Assembly (NCBI RefSeq): GCF_014201195.1
Contig: NZ_JACHDS010000001.1
Span: forward strand, 5,084,001-5,148,000
DNA length: 64,000 nt
Origin: Nocardiopsis mwathae
GTDB taxonomy: Bacteria; Actinomycetota; Actinomycetes; Streptosporangiales; Streptosporangiaceae
Reading direction: 5' to 3'
The position numbers and the translations under genes were made by a program. The notes beneath the pieces were generated by a model. It was given only the letters and a program-made list of their open reading frames with translations. It searched no databases and was not told the origin of the DNA. This document shows positions 36,223 through 44,055 of this stretch, piece after piece. The stretch's first letter is position 1. Every line of letters starts with the position of its first letter.

Positions 36223-36933
36223 ATGACCTCGGGTGCTGACACTGCGCCGCCGGAGAGGGCGAGTGCTCTGTTCGGTGGCGCCCTGCCTGTGGTCACGCGT
36301 TACGCGGAACTGCTCGCGGACGCCGGGGTAGAGCGCGGGCTGATCGGCCCGCGCGAGGTGCCCCGGCTCTGGGAGCGGCACTTGATGAACTGCGCGGTGG
36401 TCGAGGAGGTGATTCCGCAGGGGGCAGAGGTCATCGACATCGGTTCCGGTGCGGGGCTGCCCGGGGTCGTCCTCGGGATCCTCCGCCCGGATCTGCGGAT
36501 CGTCCTCCTCGAACCGTTGCTGCGCCGCACGGTCTTCCTGCGCGAGTGCGTGGAGCTGCTGGGCCTGGAGAACGTGACGGTGCGGCGGGGGCGTGCGGAA
36601 GAGGCCAAGGGAGAGCTGCAGGCCGATGTGGTCACGGCCCGCGCCGTGGCTCCGCTCGCCCGGTTGGGGGGCTGGGCACTGCCCCTGCTGCGGCCGGGGG
36701 GTAGTCTGCTCGCACTCAAGGGAGAGCAGGCCGAGGCCGAACTCGAAGAGTCTCGCGCCGAATTGATGAAGCAACGCCCCTGCGTCGCCGATGTTATTCG
36801 GGTGGGGAGCGGTAAAGTCGATCCCGCTACCACGGTCGTTCGTGTCACTGTCACGTCCAAGGGCGACCAAGTCACTCCGTCCAGGCGGCAACGCGCGCCG
36901 GGCGGTAGGAATAAGCGCGGACGGAAGAGGTGA
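36223..36933 (+). CDS. rsmG: 16S rRNA (guanine-N7) methyltransferase RsmG
   Basis: 236 residues. It methylates the conserved G527 of 16S rRNA using SAM; loss gives low-level streptomycin resistance and often raises antibiotic production in actinomycetes. SAM-binding motif EVIDIGSGAGLPGVVLGI (about 69-86), then RAVAPLARLGGW. The basic C-terminal tail GGRNKRGRKR overlaps the upstream edge of the parA reading frame. Confidence 0.96.
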   Translation: MTSGADTAPPERASALFGGALPVVTRYAELLADAGVERGLIGPREVPRLWERHLMNCAVVEEVIPQGAEVIDIGSGAGLPGVVLGILRPDLRIVLLEPLLRRTVFLRECVELLGLENVTVRRGRAEEAKGELQADVVTARAVAPLARLGGWALPLLRPGGSLLALKGEQAEAELEESRAELMKQRPCVADVIRVGSGKVDPATTVVRVTVTSKGDQVTPSRRQRAPGGRNKRGRKR

Positions 36934-37946
36934 ACTCATTCGTGCCCCACAACCAGTCCGACGGCACCCATGTTTCACGTGAAACACAGCACTGGGCTGA
37001 CCATCCGTCGTTGACCGTGGATGTTTCACGTGAAACCGGGGTGGACATCATGGCGCCTTCGGCGCCCGTTGACGTGGAGCTCGACACGCCAATAGCGCGT
37101 GCTGCCCGCGCCGCGATGTCGGTGCGTGGCCATGTCGACGACGGTTGGCCCCGCCCGGAGCGCTGCCGCATCATGAGTGTGGCCAACCAGAAGGGCGGCG
37201 TGGGGAAGACGACGACGACCGTCAACATCGCGGCCTCGCTGGCGATGCACGGCAACCGTGTGCTCGTCGTCGACCTCGACCCCCAGGGGAACGCCTCCAC
37301 CGCGTTGGGGATGGAGAGAGGGGCCGACTCGCGGTCCATCTACCACTGCCTGGTGGAGGACGAGGAGATCCGGAACCTGGCGCGCCCGGTTCCCAACATC
37401 GACAACCTCTGGTGCGTCCCGGCCACCATCGACCTGGCGGGCGCGGAGATCGAGCTGGTGTCCCTGGTCGCCCGGGAATCCCGGCTGAAGCGTGCGTTCG
37501 CGGCGTACGACACCGGCGAGCTGGACTACATCCTCATCGACTGCCCGCCGTCCCTCGGGCTCCTCACCGTGAACGCGATGGTGGCCTGCGACGAGGTGAT
37601 GATCCCGATTCAGTGCGAGTACTACGCGCTGGAGGGTCTCGGGCAGCTGCTGCGCAACGTGGAACTCGTGAAGTCCCACCTCAACCCCGGGCTGGACATC
37701 TCCACGTTCGTGCTCACGATGTACGACGGCCGCACCCGCCTGGCGTCACAGGTTGCGGATGAAGTGCGCGGCCACTTCGGAGATCTGGTACTCAAGACGT
37801 TGGTGCCCCGGAGCGTCCGGGTCTCGGAAGCGCCGAGCTACGGCCAGTCCGTGATGACCTACGACCCGGGCTCCACCGGTGCTGTGGCCTACATGGAGGC
37901 GGCCAAGGAGATCGCCTACCGGGCGAGGACGAGCGCCGGAAACTGA
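36930..37946 (+). CDS. parA: Chromosome partitioning ATPase ParA
   Basis: Walker-type ATPase that moves ParB-parS complexes. Deviant Walker A KGGVGKT (88-94 from the GTG at 36930), DLDPQGNASTALG, DYILIDCPPSLGLLTVNA. Three starts are possible: GTG 36930, overlapping the rsmG stop as GTGA; GTG 36942; and ATG 37050. The upstream 40 residues contain two VSRET motifs encoded by parS sites 2 and 3, so part of this leader may be DNA signal rather than protein. The ATG has GGGGTGG 6 nt upstream and is a strong alternative. parB follows after 25 nt. Confidence 0.95.
   Translation: MNSFVPHNQSDGTHVSRETQHWADHPSLTVDVSRETGVDIMAPSAPVDVELDTPIARAARAAMSVRGHVDDGWPRPERCRIMSVANQKGGVGKTTTTVNIAASLAMHGNRVLVVDLDPQGNASTALGMERGADSRSIYHCLVEDEEIRNLARPVPNIDNLWCVPATIDLAGAEIELVSLVARESRLKRAFAAYDTGELDYILIDCPPSLGLLTVNAMVACDEVMIPIQCEYYALEGLGQLLRNVELVKSHLNPGLDISTFVLTMYDGRTRLASQVADEVRGHFGDLVLKTLVPRSVRVSEAPSYGQSVMTYDPGSTGAVAYMEAAKEIAYRARTSAGN
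36971..36986. promoter_or_regulatory. parS site 2 (perfect 16-mer)
   Basis: TGTTTCACGTGAAACA, a full palindromic parS, inside the possible N-terminal leader of parA. Confidence 0.95.
37022..37037. promoter_or_regulatory. parS site 3
   Basis: TGTTTCACGTGAAACC, 15 of 16 consensus bases, 35 bp after site 2 and in the same reading frame. Confidence 0.93.
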
Positions 37947-37971
37947 TCATGGGACGTGAAGGGAGACGTCG

Positions 37972-38904
37972 GTGAGCCAGCAGCGGCGCGGTCTGGGCAA
38001 GGGGCTGGGCGCCCTCATTCCACAGGGGCCTGCGGTTCCCCCCAGCACCACCTCGAACGGTTCGGGGCCCGAGCGGTCCCCCGAACTCGTCGGCGGCACC
38101 TACCTGGTGGAGATCGACGTCACGTCGGTCCGACCGAACCCGCGTCAGCCGCGGCAGCACTTCGATGAGGAGGCCCTGGAGGAGCTGAGGGCGTCCATCG
38201 CCGAGGTGGGTCTGCTGCAGCCGGTGGTGGTCCGCAAACTGGGGGCGGACCGTTACGAGCTCATCATGGGCGAGCGGCGCTGGCGAGCCAGCAAGGAGGC
38301 GGGGCTCGACCGGATCCCCGCGATCGTGCGCGAGACGGGCGACGACGACCTGCTGCGCGACGCGTTGCTGGAGAACCTGCACCGCCAGCAGCTCAACCCC
38401 CTGGAGGAGGCGGCCGCTTACCAGCAGCTGCTCGACGACTTCGGCGCCACCCACGACGAACTCGCCAAGCGCATCGGGCGGTCGCGCCCGCACATCACCA
38501 ACACGCTGCGCCTGCTCAACCTCTCGCCGTCGGTCCAGCGGCGGGTGGCGGCCGGGGTGCTGAGCGCCGGGCACGCTCGGGCGCTGCTGTCGGTGGAGGA
38601 GTCCGAGACTCAGGACCGGCTGGCGCGCCGCATCGTCGAGGAGGGGTTGTCGGTCCGGGCACTGGAAGAGCTCATCGCACTGCGCGAGACCGGCGACGAC
38701 CAGGCCTCCCGGCGCCGCTCCCCGGTCGGCAAGGAGCCGCAGCCGGAGATGGAGGAGTGGTCGCGCCGCCTTTCCGACGCCTTCGACACCCGGGTGAAGG
38801 TCAATATGGGCCGCAGCAAGGGCAAGATCGTCGTGGAGTTCGCGACGATGGAGGACCTTGAGCGCATCATCGGCGCGATGGCACCCGAGGCGACGGAGCG
38901 CTGA
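37972..38904 (+). CDS. parB: Chromosome partitioning protein ParB
   Basis: 310 residues from GTG. The N-terminal [12 protein letters not shown] contacts ParA. The CTPase domain contains GERRWRA (100-106) and [16 protein letters not shown] helix-turn-helix for parS follows ([20 protein letters not shown]), and the C-terminal dimer domain ends [18 protein letters not shown]. It clamps and slides from the parS sites in this window. Confidence 0.97.
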   Translation: MSQQRRGLGKGLGALIPQGPAVPPSTTSNGSGPERSPELVGGTYLVEIDVTSVRPNPRQPRQHFDEEALEELRASIAEVGLLQPVVVRKLGADRYELIMGERRWRASKEAGLDRIPAIVRETGDDDLLRDALLENLHRQQLNPLEEAAAYQQLLDDFGATHDELAKRIGRSRPHITNTLRLLNLSPSVQRRVAAGVLSAGHARALLSVEESETQDRLARRIVEEGLSVRALEELIALRETGDDQASRRRSPVGKEPQPEMEEWSRRLSDAFDTRVKVNMGRSKGKIVVEFATMEDLERIIGAMAPEATER

Positions 38905-39021
38905 GGCGACCCGTCGCCAACTCGCCACATCGACAAATCGCTGCATCGGCCCGTATCGGCTCGCGGCGTGCAGCACCGGATCCATGGCTCCCGCCCGTCC
39001 GGCCCGCGCTGACGGACCGGA

Positions 39022-39064
39022 CACGTGAAACGGCCCCCGAGGAACTCGGGGGCCGTTTCACGTG
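39022..39064. terminator. Bidirectional terminator between convergent parB and trxA
   Basis: A perfect 20-bp inverted repeat, 39022-39041 against 39045-39064, around a GAA loop. Both arms contain CACGTGAAACGG or its complement, so the stem merges with the parS site at 39055-39068. The position between convergent genes supports termination of both. Confidence 0.85.
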
Positions 39065-39068
39065 AAAC
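39055..39068. promoter_or_regulatory. parS site 4, overlapping the terminator stem
   Basis: GTTTCACGTGAAAC, followed by AT. It shares ten bases with the right arm of the terminator hairpin. Confidence 0.88.
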
Positions 39069-39106
39069 ATCGTTGGGAGGCGGGGCCGCCTCCCGGCGCC
39101 AGGAGC

Positions 39107-39430
39107 CTACATGACCTCCTGGAGCTCCTCGACCAGCTTGCGCTTGGCCTTGGCGCCCATGATCTGCTTGACGACCTCGCCACCCTTGAAGACGTTCATG
39201 GTCGGGATACGCATGATGCCGTAGTCGCGGGCCACGTTCGGGTTCTGGTCGACGTTGAGCTTGACGATGGTGAGCTTGTCGCCGTGCTCATCCGCGATCT
39301 CCTCCAGGATCGGGGCGATCTGCTTGCACGGCGCGCACCACTCGGCCCAGAAGTCGACGAGCACCGGCTTGTCGCTCTTCAGCACATCGGCTTCGAAGCT
39401 GGCGTCGGTGACCTCTTTGAGCTCGGCCAC
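39107..39430 (-). CDS. trxA: Thioredoxin
   Basis: 107 residues. Redox motif W31-C-A-P-C35, the actinobacterial WCAPC variant of WCGPC; cis-Pro in MRIPTMNVF. It reduces protein disulfides, taking electrons from TrxB. It lies 109 nt downstream of trxB on the same strand, so it is probably co-transcribed from the promoter before trxB. Confidence 0.97.
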   Translation of the reverse strand: MAELKEVTDASFEADVLKSDKPVLVDFWAEWCAPCKQIAPILEEIADEHGDKLTIVKLNVDQNPNVARDYGIMRIPTMNVFKGGEVVKQIMGAKAKRKLVEELQEVM

Positions 39431-39539
39431 GATGGGATCTCCTCACAGATTGGAATCGGTGTCGGGCATCGTCGGTACGTGTACGCCGTGCCGACGGCAG
39501 TGCGCGGTCGCCGGTGGTCGGCGATCCATCCGCTGCGTG

Positions 39540-40475
39540 TCAGTCGCCCTGCTCGGCCAGGAAGCGCTCGGCGTCCAGAGACGCGGCGCAGCCGGTGCCG
39601 GCTGCGGTCACAGCCTGACGATAGGTGTGGTCCACCACGTCTCCCGCGGCGAACACGCCGGGGATCTTGGTCTTGGTGGTGGGGAAGTCGACCGCGAGGT
39701 AGCCCTCGGAATCGAGATCGAGCTGGCCCTCGAACAGCTCCACCCGCGGGTCGTGGCCGATGGCGATGAACAGACCCGTGACGTCGAGCGTGCTCTCCGC
39801 ACCGGTCCCGGTGTCCTGCAGCCGGACCCCGACCGCCTTGCCGTCCTTGCCCAGGACCTCGGTCACCTCGCTGTTCCAGACGAAGCGGATCTTGTCGTTG
39901 TTGAACGCGCGCTCCTGCATGATCTTGCTGGCGCGCAGCTCGTCGCGGCGGTGGATGACGGTGACCGACCGGGCGAATCGGGTGAGGAAGGTGGCCTCCT
40001 CCATGGCGGTGTCGCCGCCGCCGACCACGGCGATGTCCTGGTCACGGAAGAAGAAGCCGTCGCAGGTCGCGCACCAGGAGACGCCGCGGCCGGAGTACTC
40101 CTCCTCACCGGGGACACCCAGCTTCCGGTAGCCGGAACCGGTGGCCACGATGACGGTGTGCGCACGGTAGACATCCTCGCCCACCTTGACGACCTTGGGA
40201 GTGGCCGTGAGGTCGACCTCGGTGACGTCGTCGGCGACCAACTCGGCGCCGAAGCGCTCGGCCTGCTTGCGCATGTTGTCCATGAGGTCGGGCCCCATGA
40301 TGCCGTCGGGGAACCCGGGGAAGTTCTCGACCTCGGTGGTGTTCATCAGGGCGCCGCCGGCGGTGATGGCGCCCTCGAAGACCAGGGGCCGCAGCTCGGC
40401 CCGGGCCGCGTAGACGGCCGCGGTGTATCCCGCCGGACCGGATCCGATGATGATTACGTTACGGACGTCGCTCAC
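39540..40475 (-). CDS. trxB: Thioredoxin reductase
   Basis: 311 residues. FAD motif GSGPAGY (11-17), redox-active Cys135 and Cys138 in CATCDG, NADPH motif [10 protein letters not shown] (152-161), and the second FAD motif [10 protein letters not shown] near the C-terminus. NADPH-dependent reduction of thioredoxin. Preceded by a sigma-R type promoter. Confidence 0.98.
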   Translation of the reverse strand: MSDVRNVIIIGSGPAGYTAAVYAARAELRPLVFEGAITAGGALMNTTEVENFPGFPDGIMGPDLMDNMRKQAERFGAELVADDVTEVDLTATPKVVKVGEDVYRAHTVIVATGSGYRKLGVPGEEEYSGRGVSWCATCDGFFFRDQDIAVVGGGDTAMEEATFLTRFARSVTVIHRRDELRASKIMQERAFNNDKIRFVWNSEVTEVLGKDGKAVGVRLQDTGTGAESTLDVTGLFIAIGHDPRVELFEGQLDLDSEGYLAVDFPTTKTKIPGVFAAGDVVDHTYRQAVTAAGTGCAASLDAERFLAEQGD

Positions 40476-40541
40476 GCTCGTGCGCCCTTCGATTGCTGGC
40501 TGGTAGCTGTCAGCTCGGTGTCGGGGAAGTCGTTCACTACC

Positions 40542-40568
40542 AACAGATGGTAGGTGCGCCCCATTCCC
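40542..40568 (-). promoter_or_regulatory. Sigma-R (thiol oxidative stress) type promoter of trxBA
   Basis: On the minus strand: GGGAAT (40568-40563), an 18-bp spacer and GTT (40544-40542), exactly the GGGAAT-N18/19-GTT pattern known for SigR targets such as Streptomyces trxBA. It lies 66 bp before the trxB start. Confidence 0.8.
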
Positions 40569-40717
40569 ACGAGACCCGGGCGGCGCATGTGAGCTGTTCG
40601 TTTACCCACATGTCGACACGTGGGCGGAGGGTTCGTCGACAAGCCGACATACGGACCGCGGCGTGCGGTGGCGGTCTCGTCCCCGGGTGTCGTCCCCGGG
40701 AGGGGCCGAGGGCGTGC

Positions 40718-41617
40718 TCAGCGCTCCGTGACGGTGGCCCGGGCGAGCACCGTGTCGCCCGCCCCGCCGGCGCATCCCGGTGAGACGACCAGCACATCGT
40801 AGGCGGTGGAGCCGGCGGGGCCGTCCGCGCCACCGTCGGAGCCGCCGGCGAAGTACATGACCCAGGCGTCCAGGGGGGCGCCGTCCCCCTCGGGCCGGAA
40901 GGTGGCGAGGTCGACCATGGACAGGTCCTCCCGGCTCCTGTCGAGCCGCTGCAGGCACGCGGAGGGGTCGGGGGTCTCCTCGTCCAGGTACTCGGGTTTC
41001 GGAGCGTCTGCGGGGCTCTCAGCGCCGTGGGTGGTCTCAGGGGAGGCCGCCAGCACGTCCTCGGCCTGGGTGGCGAGAGCCGAGGCGGTGTACTCGGTGC
41101 CGCTCTCCACGACCCGGAGGCGGTAGGGCAGGGCGGCGTCGGGCGCGCCGCCGTCGTGCTCGGCGTCGAAGGTGTGCTCGACGGGGTCCGGTGCCATCAT
41201 GCCGCGGATGACGGCGGCACCGCCACCGATCACGAAGACCGCGGCGGCGGCAGCGGCGAGGTAGGGCATCCAGCGCGCCGGGCCGGTGCGGGGCCGCAGC
41301 GGTGCGACGGCCCCTCCGCCGGCGGAGGGCGGTTCGGGCGTCTCGGCTCCGCTCCGCAGCCGGGCGTTCGCCTCGCGGCTCGCACGGAGCTGTTCGGCTT
41401 CGGCGCGCAGCACGGCCTCCAGGCGTGCGGCGACATCCTCGGGAAGTGGGGGTGCCGGTGCCTCCGCGAGCATCCGTGAGACGTCGGCCAGCGAGCTCAG
41501 CTCCGCGGCGCAGCTCGGGCAGCCGGCGATGTGCTCCCGGACCAAGCGCTCCTCATCGTCGTCGAGGAGTCCTTCGGCCGACAGGGCGAGGGTCTCCGCG
41601 TCCACATGAGACGTCAC
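40718..41617 (-). CDS. Zinc-containing anti-sigma factor (partner of SigM)
   Basis: 299 residues from GTG 41617, overlapping the sigM stop as GTGA. The zinc anti-sigma motif is His29-x3-Cys33-x2-Cys36 (REHIAGCPSC). One membrane helix spans about 118-140 and an extracytoplasmic domain follows. The motif should sequester the adjacent sigma factor; the long external part may sense envelope or redox signals. It corresponds in position to mycobacterial Rv3912. Confidence 0.9.
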   Translation of the reverse strand: MTSHVDAETLALSAEGLLDDDEERLVREHIAGCPSCAAELSSLADVSRMLAEAPAPPLPEDVAARLEAVLRAEAEQLRASREANARLRSGAETPEPPSAGGGAVAPLRPRTGPARWMPYLAAAAAAVFVIGGGAAVIRGMMAPDPVEHTFDAEHDGGAPDAALPYRLRVVESGTEYTASALATQAEDVLAASPETTHGAESPADAPKPEYLDEETPDPSACLQRLDRSREDLSMVDLATFRPEGDGAPLDAWVMYFAGGSDGGADGPAGSTAYDVLVVSPGCAGGAGDTVLARATVTER

Positions 41618-42237
41618 GGTCTCCGGTCACCTCCTCTCGGAGATGTGACGTCTCGGGAGGCTTCAGGGTTCCTCAGATGAACGAGATATGGGAGAAGTCG
41701 CGCCCTTCCTCGCGCGCACCGGCTCTTCACCGTTCCGGCGGCGACGTCGAGGATGTCGGCCGCCTCGTCGACCCGGTAGCCCAGCATGTCCACCAGGACC
41801 AGGGCGAGCCGCTGCTCGGGGGGCAGGCGGTCGAGCGCGGAGTGCACGTCCATGGCGGAGTCGCTGCGCCCCGTGGGGTCGGGGGCGGTGGCGCGGGCGC
41901 GCTCGTTGGACAGGACGTCGAGGGTGGCGTCGTCGGTGGGCACCGAGGGCCGCACCATCTTGCGGCGCATGCGGTCATGGCAGGCGTTGATGACGATCCG
42001 GTGCAGCCAGGTGCTCACCCGAGCCTCGCCGCGGAACCGGTGTGCGCCGCGGAACGCGGACAGGAGGGCGTCCTGGAGAGCGTCGGAGGCCTCTTCGGGA
42101 TCGCCGAGAACGCGGATGGCGACCGCCCACATGCGTTCACGGTGCCGCCGGACGAGTTCGTCGAAGGCCCGGTCATCGCCTTGGGCGTGCCTGGACATCA
42201 ACTCCTTGTCCGGGAGCTCCTGGACCGCGTTCATCAC
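41614..42237 (-). CDS. sigM: ECF RNA polymerase sigma factor SigM-like
   Basis: 207 residues. Region 2: AFDELVRRHRERMWAVA, then DALQDALLSAFRGAHRFRG and STWLHRIVINACHDRMRR. Region 4: LPPEQRLALVLVDMLGYRVD, then EAADILDVAAGTVKSR. A linker with DVLSNERA joins them. Start GTG 42237 or ATG 42234. It lies 6 nt after the pseudokinase stop and is translationally coupled to its anti-sigma factor. The name rests on synteny with trxB/trxA and murJ. Confidence 0.93.
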   Translation of the reverse strand: MMNAVQELPDKELMSRHAQGDDRAFDELVRRHRERMWAVAIRVLGDPEEASDALQDALLSAFRGAHRFRGEARVSTWLHRIVINACHDRMRRKMVRPSVPTDDATLDVLSNERARATAPDPTGRSDSAMDVHSALDRLPPEQRLALVLVDMLGYRVDEAADILDVAAGTVKSRCARGRARLLPYLVHLRNPEASRDVTSPRGGDRRP

Positions 42238-42243
42238 CTTGTG

Positions 42244-43815
42244 TCACGTATTCCCGAGCAGCTTGACCTCGTTGATCGTCCCCCGGTACTGGCCGTCTTG
42301 GGGAAGTTCAGTGAACCATACGACGATGTAGCGCCCCTTGGCAGGTTCGGCAAGCTTAACGGTTTCCTCCCCGCTGGCCCCATTCGCGCCTCCGGCCGAC
42401 GTCAGCGACTCCAGCTCGGGGGCGTTCCCGACCAGGATCTCCAGGTTCGCCGGTCCGGCCGTGCCGAGGACCAGGTCGACCTGGTGCAGCTCGACCTCCT
42501 CGCCCATGTCGATCAGGAGACCGACGCCGCTCTTGAGGTTGCCGAAGGTGGGGCTGTTGTAGCCCTCGGTCTTCCACTCGGTGGAGGGGTCGCCGTCGAG
42601 TGCGTTCTTCGCGTTGCCGTCGTGCTCGCTGCCGTCGCCGGGCGGAGGGTCGAAGCCCGTGGCGCTCGCCGGGGAGAGCTCGGTCAGATCGGGCTCGTCC
42701 TCGTCCTTCTTCCCGTCGTCCGGCTTGTCGTCGGTGGTGTCGGAGGTCCCGCCGTCGGCCGAGGGAGCGTCGGATCCGCCGATGCTGCTGCCGATGGTCC
42801 ACGCGCCCGCGACCACGGCGACGAACACCAGCAGGGCGACGACGCCCAGCACCGCCTTGGTCACCCGCGACGGTCCCGGGGAGTCCTCCGGACCGCCCGG
42901 CTCGGGGGAAGTGCGGCGACGGCTCGGCGGCGGGGGTGGCGCGGGAGCGGCGGCGAACTCGCCGCTGTGCCGGGAGGTGCCCTGTTCGGTCGGGGGAGTC
43001 GCCGGACCGGCGGTCATCGCCGCGGGGAGCGGCACCATGCGCGGCACGTCGGCCAGCGCGTCGGCGACCGCGCGCGGGGTGGCCAGCGGGCCGCCGCCCA
43101 TCGGCGCCTGGAACGCCGCCCGGCAGACGATCTCGTCGAGCCGGGCCGGGATCTCGGGCCTGAGCCGCGCGGGCGGGCAGGGGGCGCCGTTGGCCATCGG
43201 TGCCGGTCGCAGGCCGACCTGGGCGGCGGCGTCGGGCCAGTGGGCGGTGAGCGCGGCGTACAGGAGCCGGCCCAGGCCCTGGGCGTCGAGGGTGCCGGGG
43301 GCGGCCGGGGCAAGTCCGCGCAGTGCGGCGTCGGTGCCGATACCGGTGACCTTGATGGCGCCGCCGACGCTCCACATGAGCTTGCCGGGGGTCAGGTTGA
43401 GGTGGTAGAGGCCGGTGGCGTGTGCGGTGGCGAGTGTTTCGGCGGCCTCGGCGACCAGGCCGGCGGCGCGCTCGGGCGCCATCGGGCCTTGGGCGAGCAG
43501 GTCGGCCAGGGACTGGCCGACCACCCACTCCTCGACAACGTAGGGCAGGGCGGCGGTGTCGTCGGCGTCGAACACCTGGGTGACGCGGGAGTCGGCGATG
43601 CGGCTGGTGGCGCGGGCCGCGCGGACCACGTCGCCGGTACGCGGGAACCCCTCCGCGAAGGTCCAGACCGCGACGGGGCGGGCGAGGGTTTCGTCGGTGG
43701 CCTTCCAGACGGAGGCGCCACCGGTCTCACTGACGAGTTCGTCGAGCCGGTAACGGCCTGCGAGCCATGCGCCTGGCTCAATCATGAAGGTGCTCATGCC
43801 GGGAGTAACGGACAC
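42244..43815 (-). CDS. Membrane pseudokinase with external discoidin-like domain (MviN/MurJ partner)
   Basis: Up to 523 residues; ATG 43797 (MSTFMIEPG) is the likelier start. Residues about 20-270 have a Ser/Thr kinase fold, but the ATP-binding Lys is replaced (VAVWTF), the catalytic loop reads HLNLTPGKLM instead of HRDLKPxN, and DFG reads GIG, so it cannot be an ordinary kinase. A Pro-rich linker, one membrane helix (about 325-347), an acidic linker and an F5/8-type (galactose-binding-like) C-terminal domain (ALDGDPSTEWKTEGY) follow. In mycobacteria the same pseudokinase and external domain are fused to MurJ (MviN), where they control lipid II flipping through FhaA. Here they form a separate gene just downstream of murJ. 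Confidence 0.85.
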   Translation of the reverse strand: MSVTPGMSTFMIEPGAWLAGRYRLDELVSETGGASVWKATDETLARPVAVWTFAEGFPRTGDVVRAARATSRIADSRVTQVFDADDTAALPYVVEEWVVGQSLADLLAQGPMAPERAAGLVAEAAETLATAHATGLYHLNLTPGKLMWSVGGAIKVTGIGTDAALRGLAPAAPGTLDAQGLGRLLYAALTAHWPDAAAQVGLRPAPMANGAPCPPARLRPEIPARLDEIVCRAAFQAPMGGGPLATPRAVADALADVPRMVPLPAAMTAGPATPPTEQGTSRHSGEFAAAPAPPPPPSRRRTSPEPGGPEDSPGPSRVTKAVLGVVALLVFVAVVAGAWTIGSSIGGSDAPSADGGTSDTTDDKPDDGKKDEDEPDLTELSPASATGFDPPPGDGSEHDGNAKNALDGDPSTEWKTEGYNSPTFGNLKSGVGLLIDMGEEVELHQVDLVLGTAGPANLEILVGNAPELESLTSAGGANGASGEETVKLAEPAKGRYIVVWFTELPQDGQYRGTINEVKLLGNT

Positions 43816-44055
43816 GACGGCCGGACGGCCCGGTGGACGGAACGGTTCCCGTGCCCGGGTTCTCGCGGAGGCATCCGGCCATGTCGGCTGTCCCAGGCCT
43901 CCCTTCGGGCAGCTCGGAGAAGGACGGGTGGGGCGGCGGATAACCGCTGCTCCATGCTAGGACGCGCGACCGGCGCCCCCGGAGGACAAGTACACCGGAC
44001 TTCAGACGCATAGGGTCCCTTCAGGTGATCACGCACGGTCATCCACCGCTGTTGA

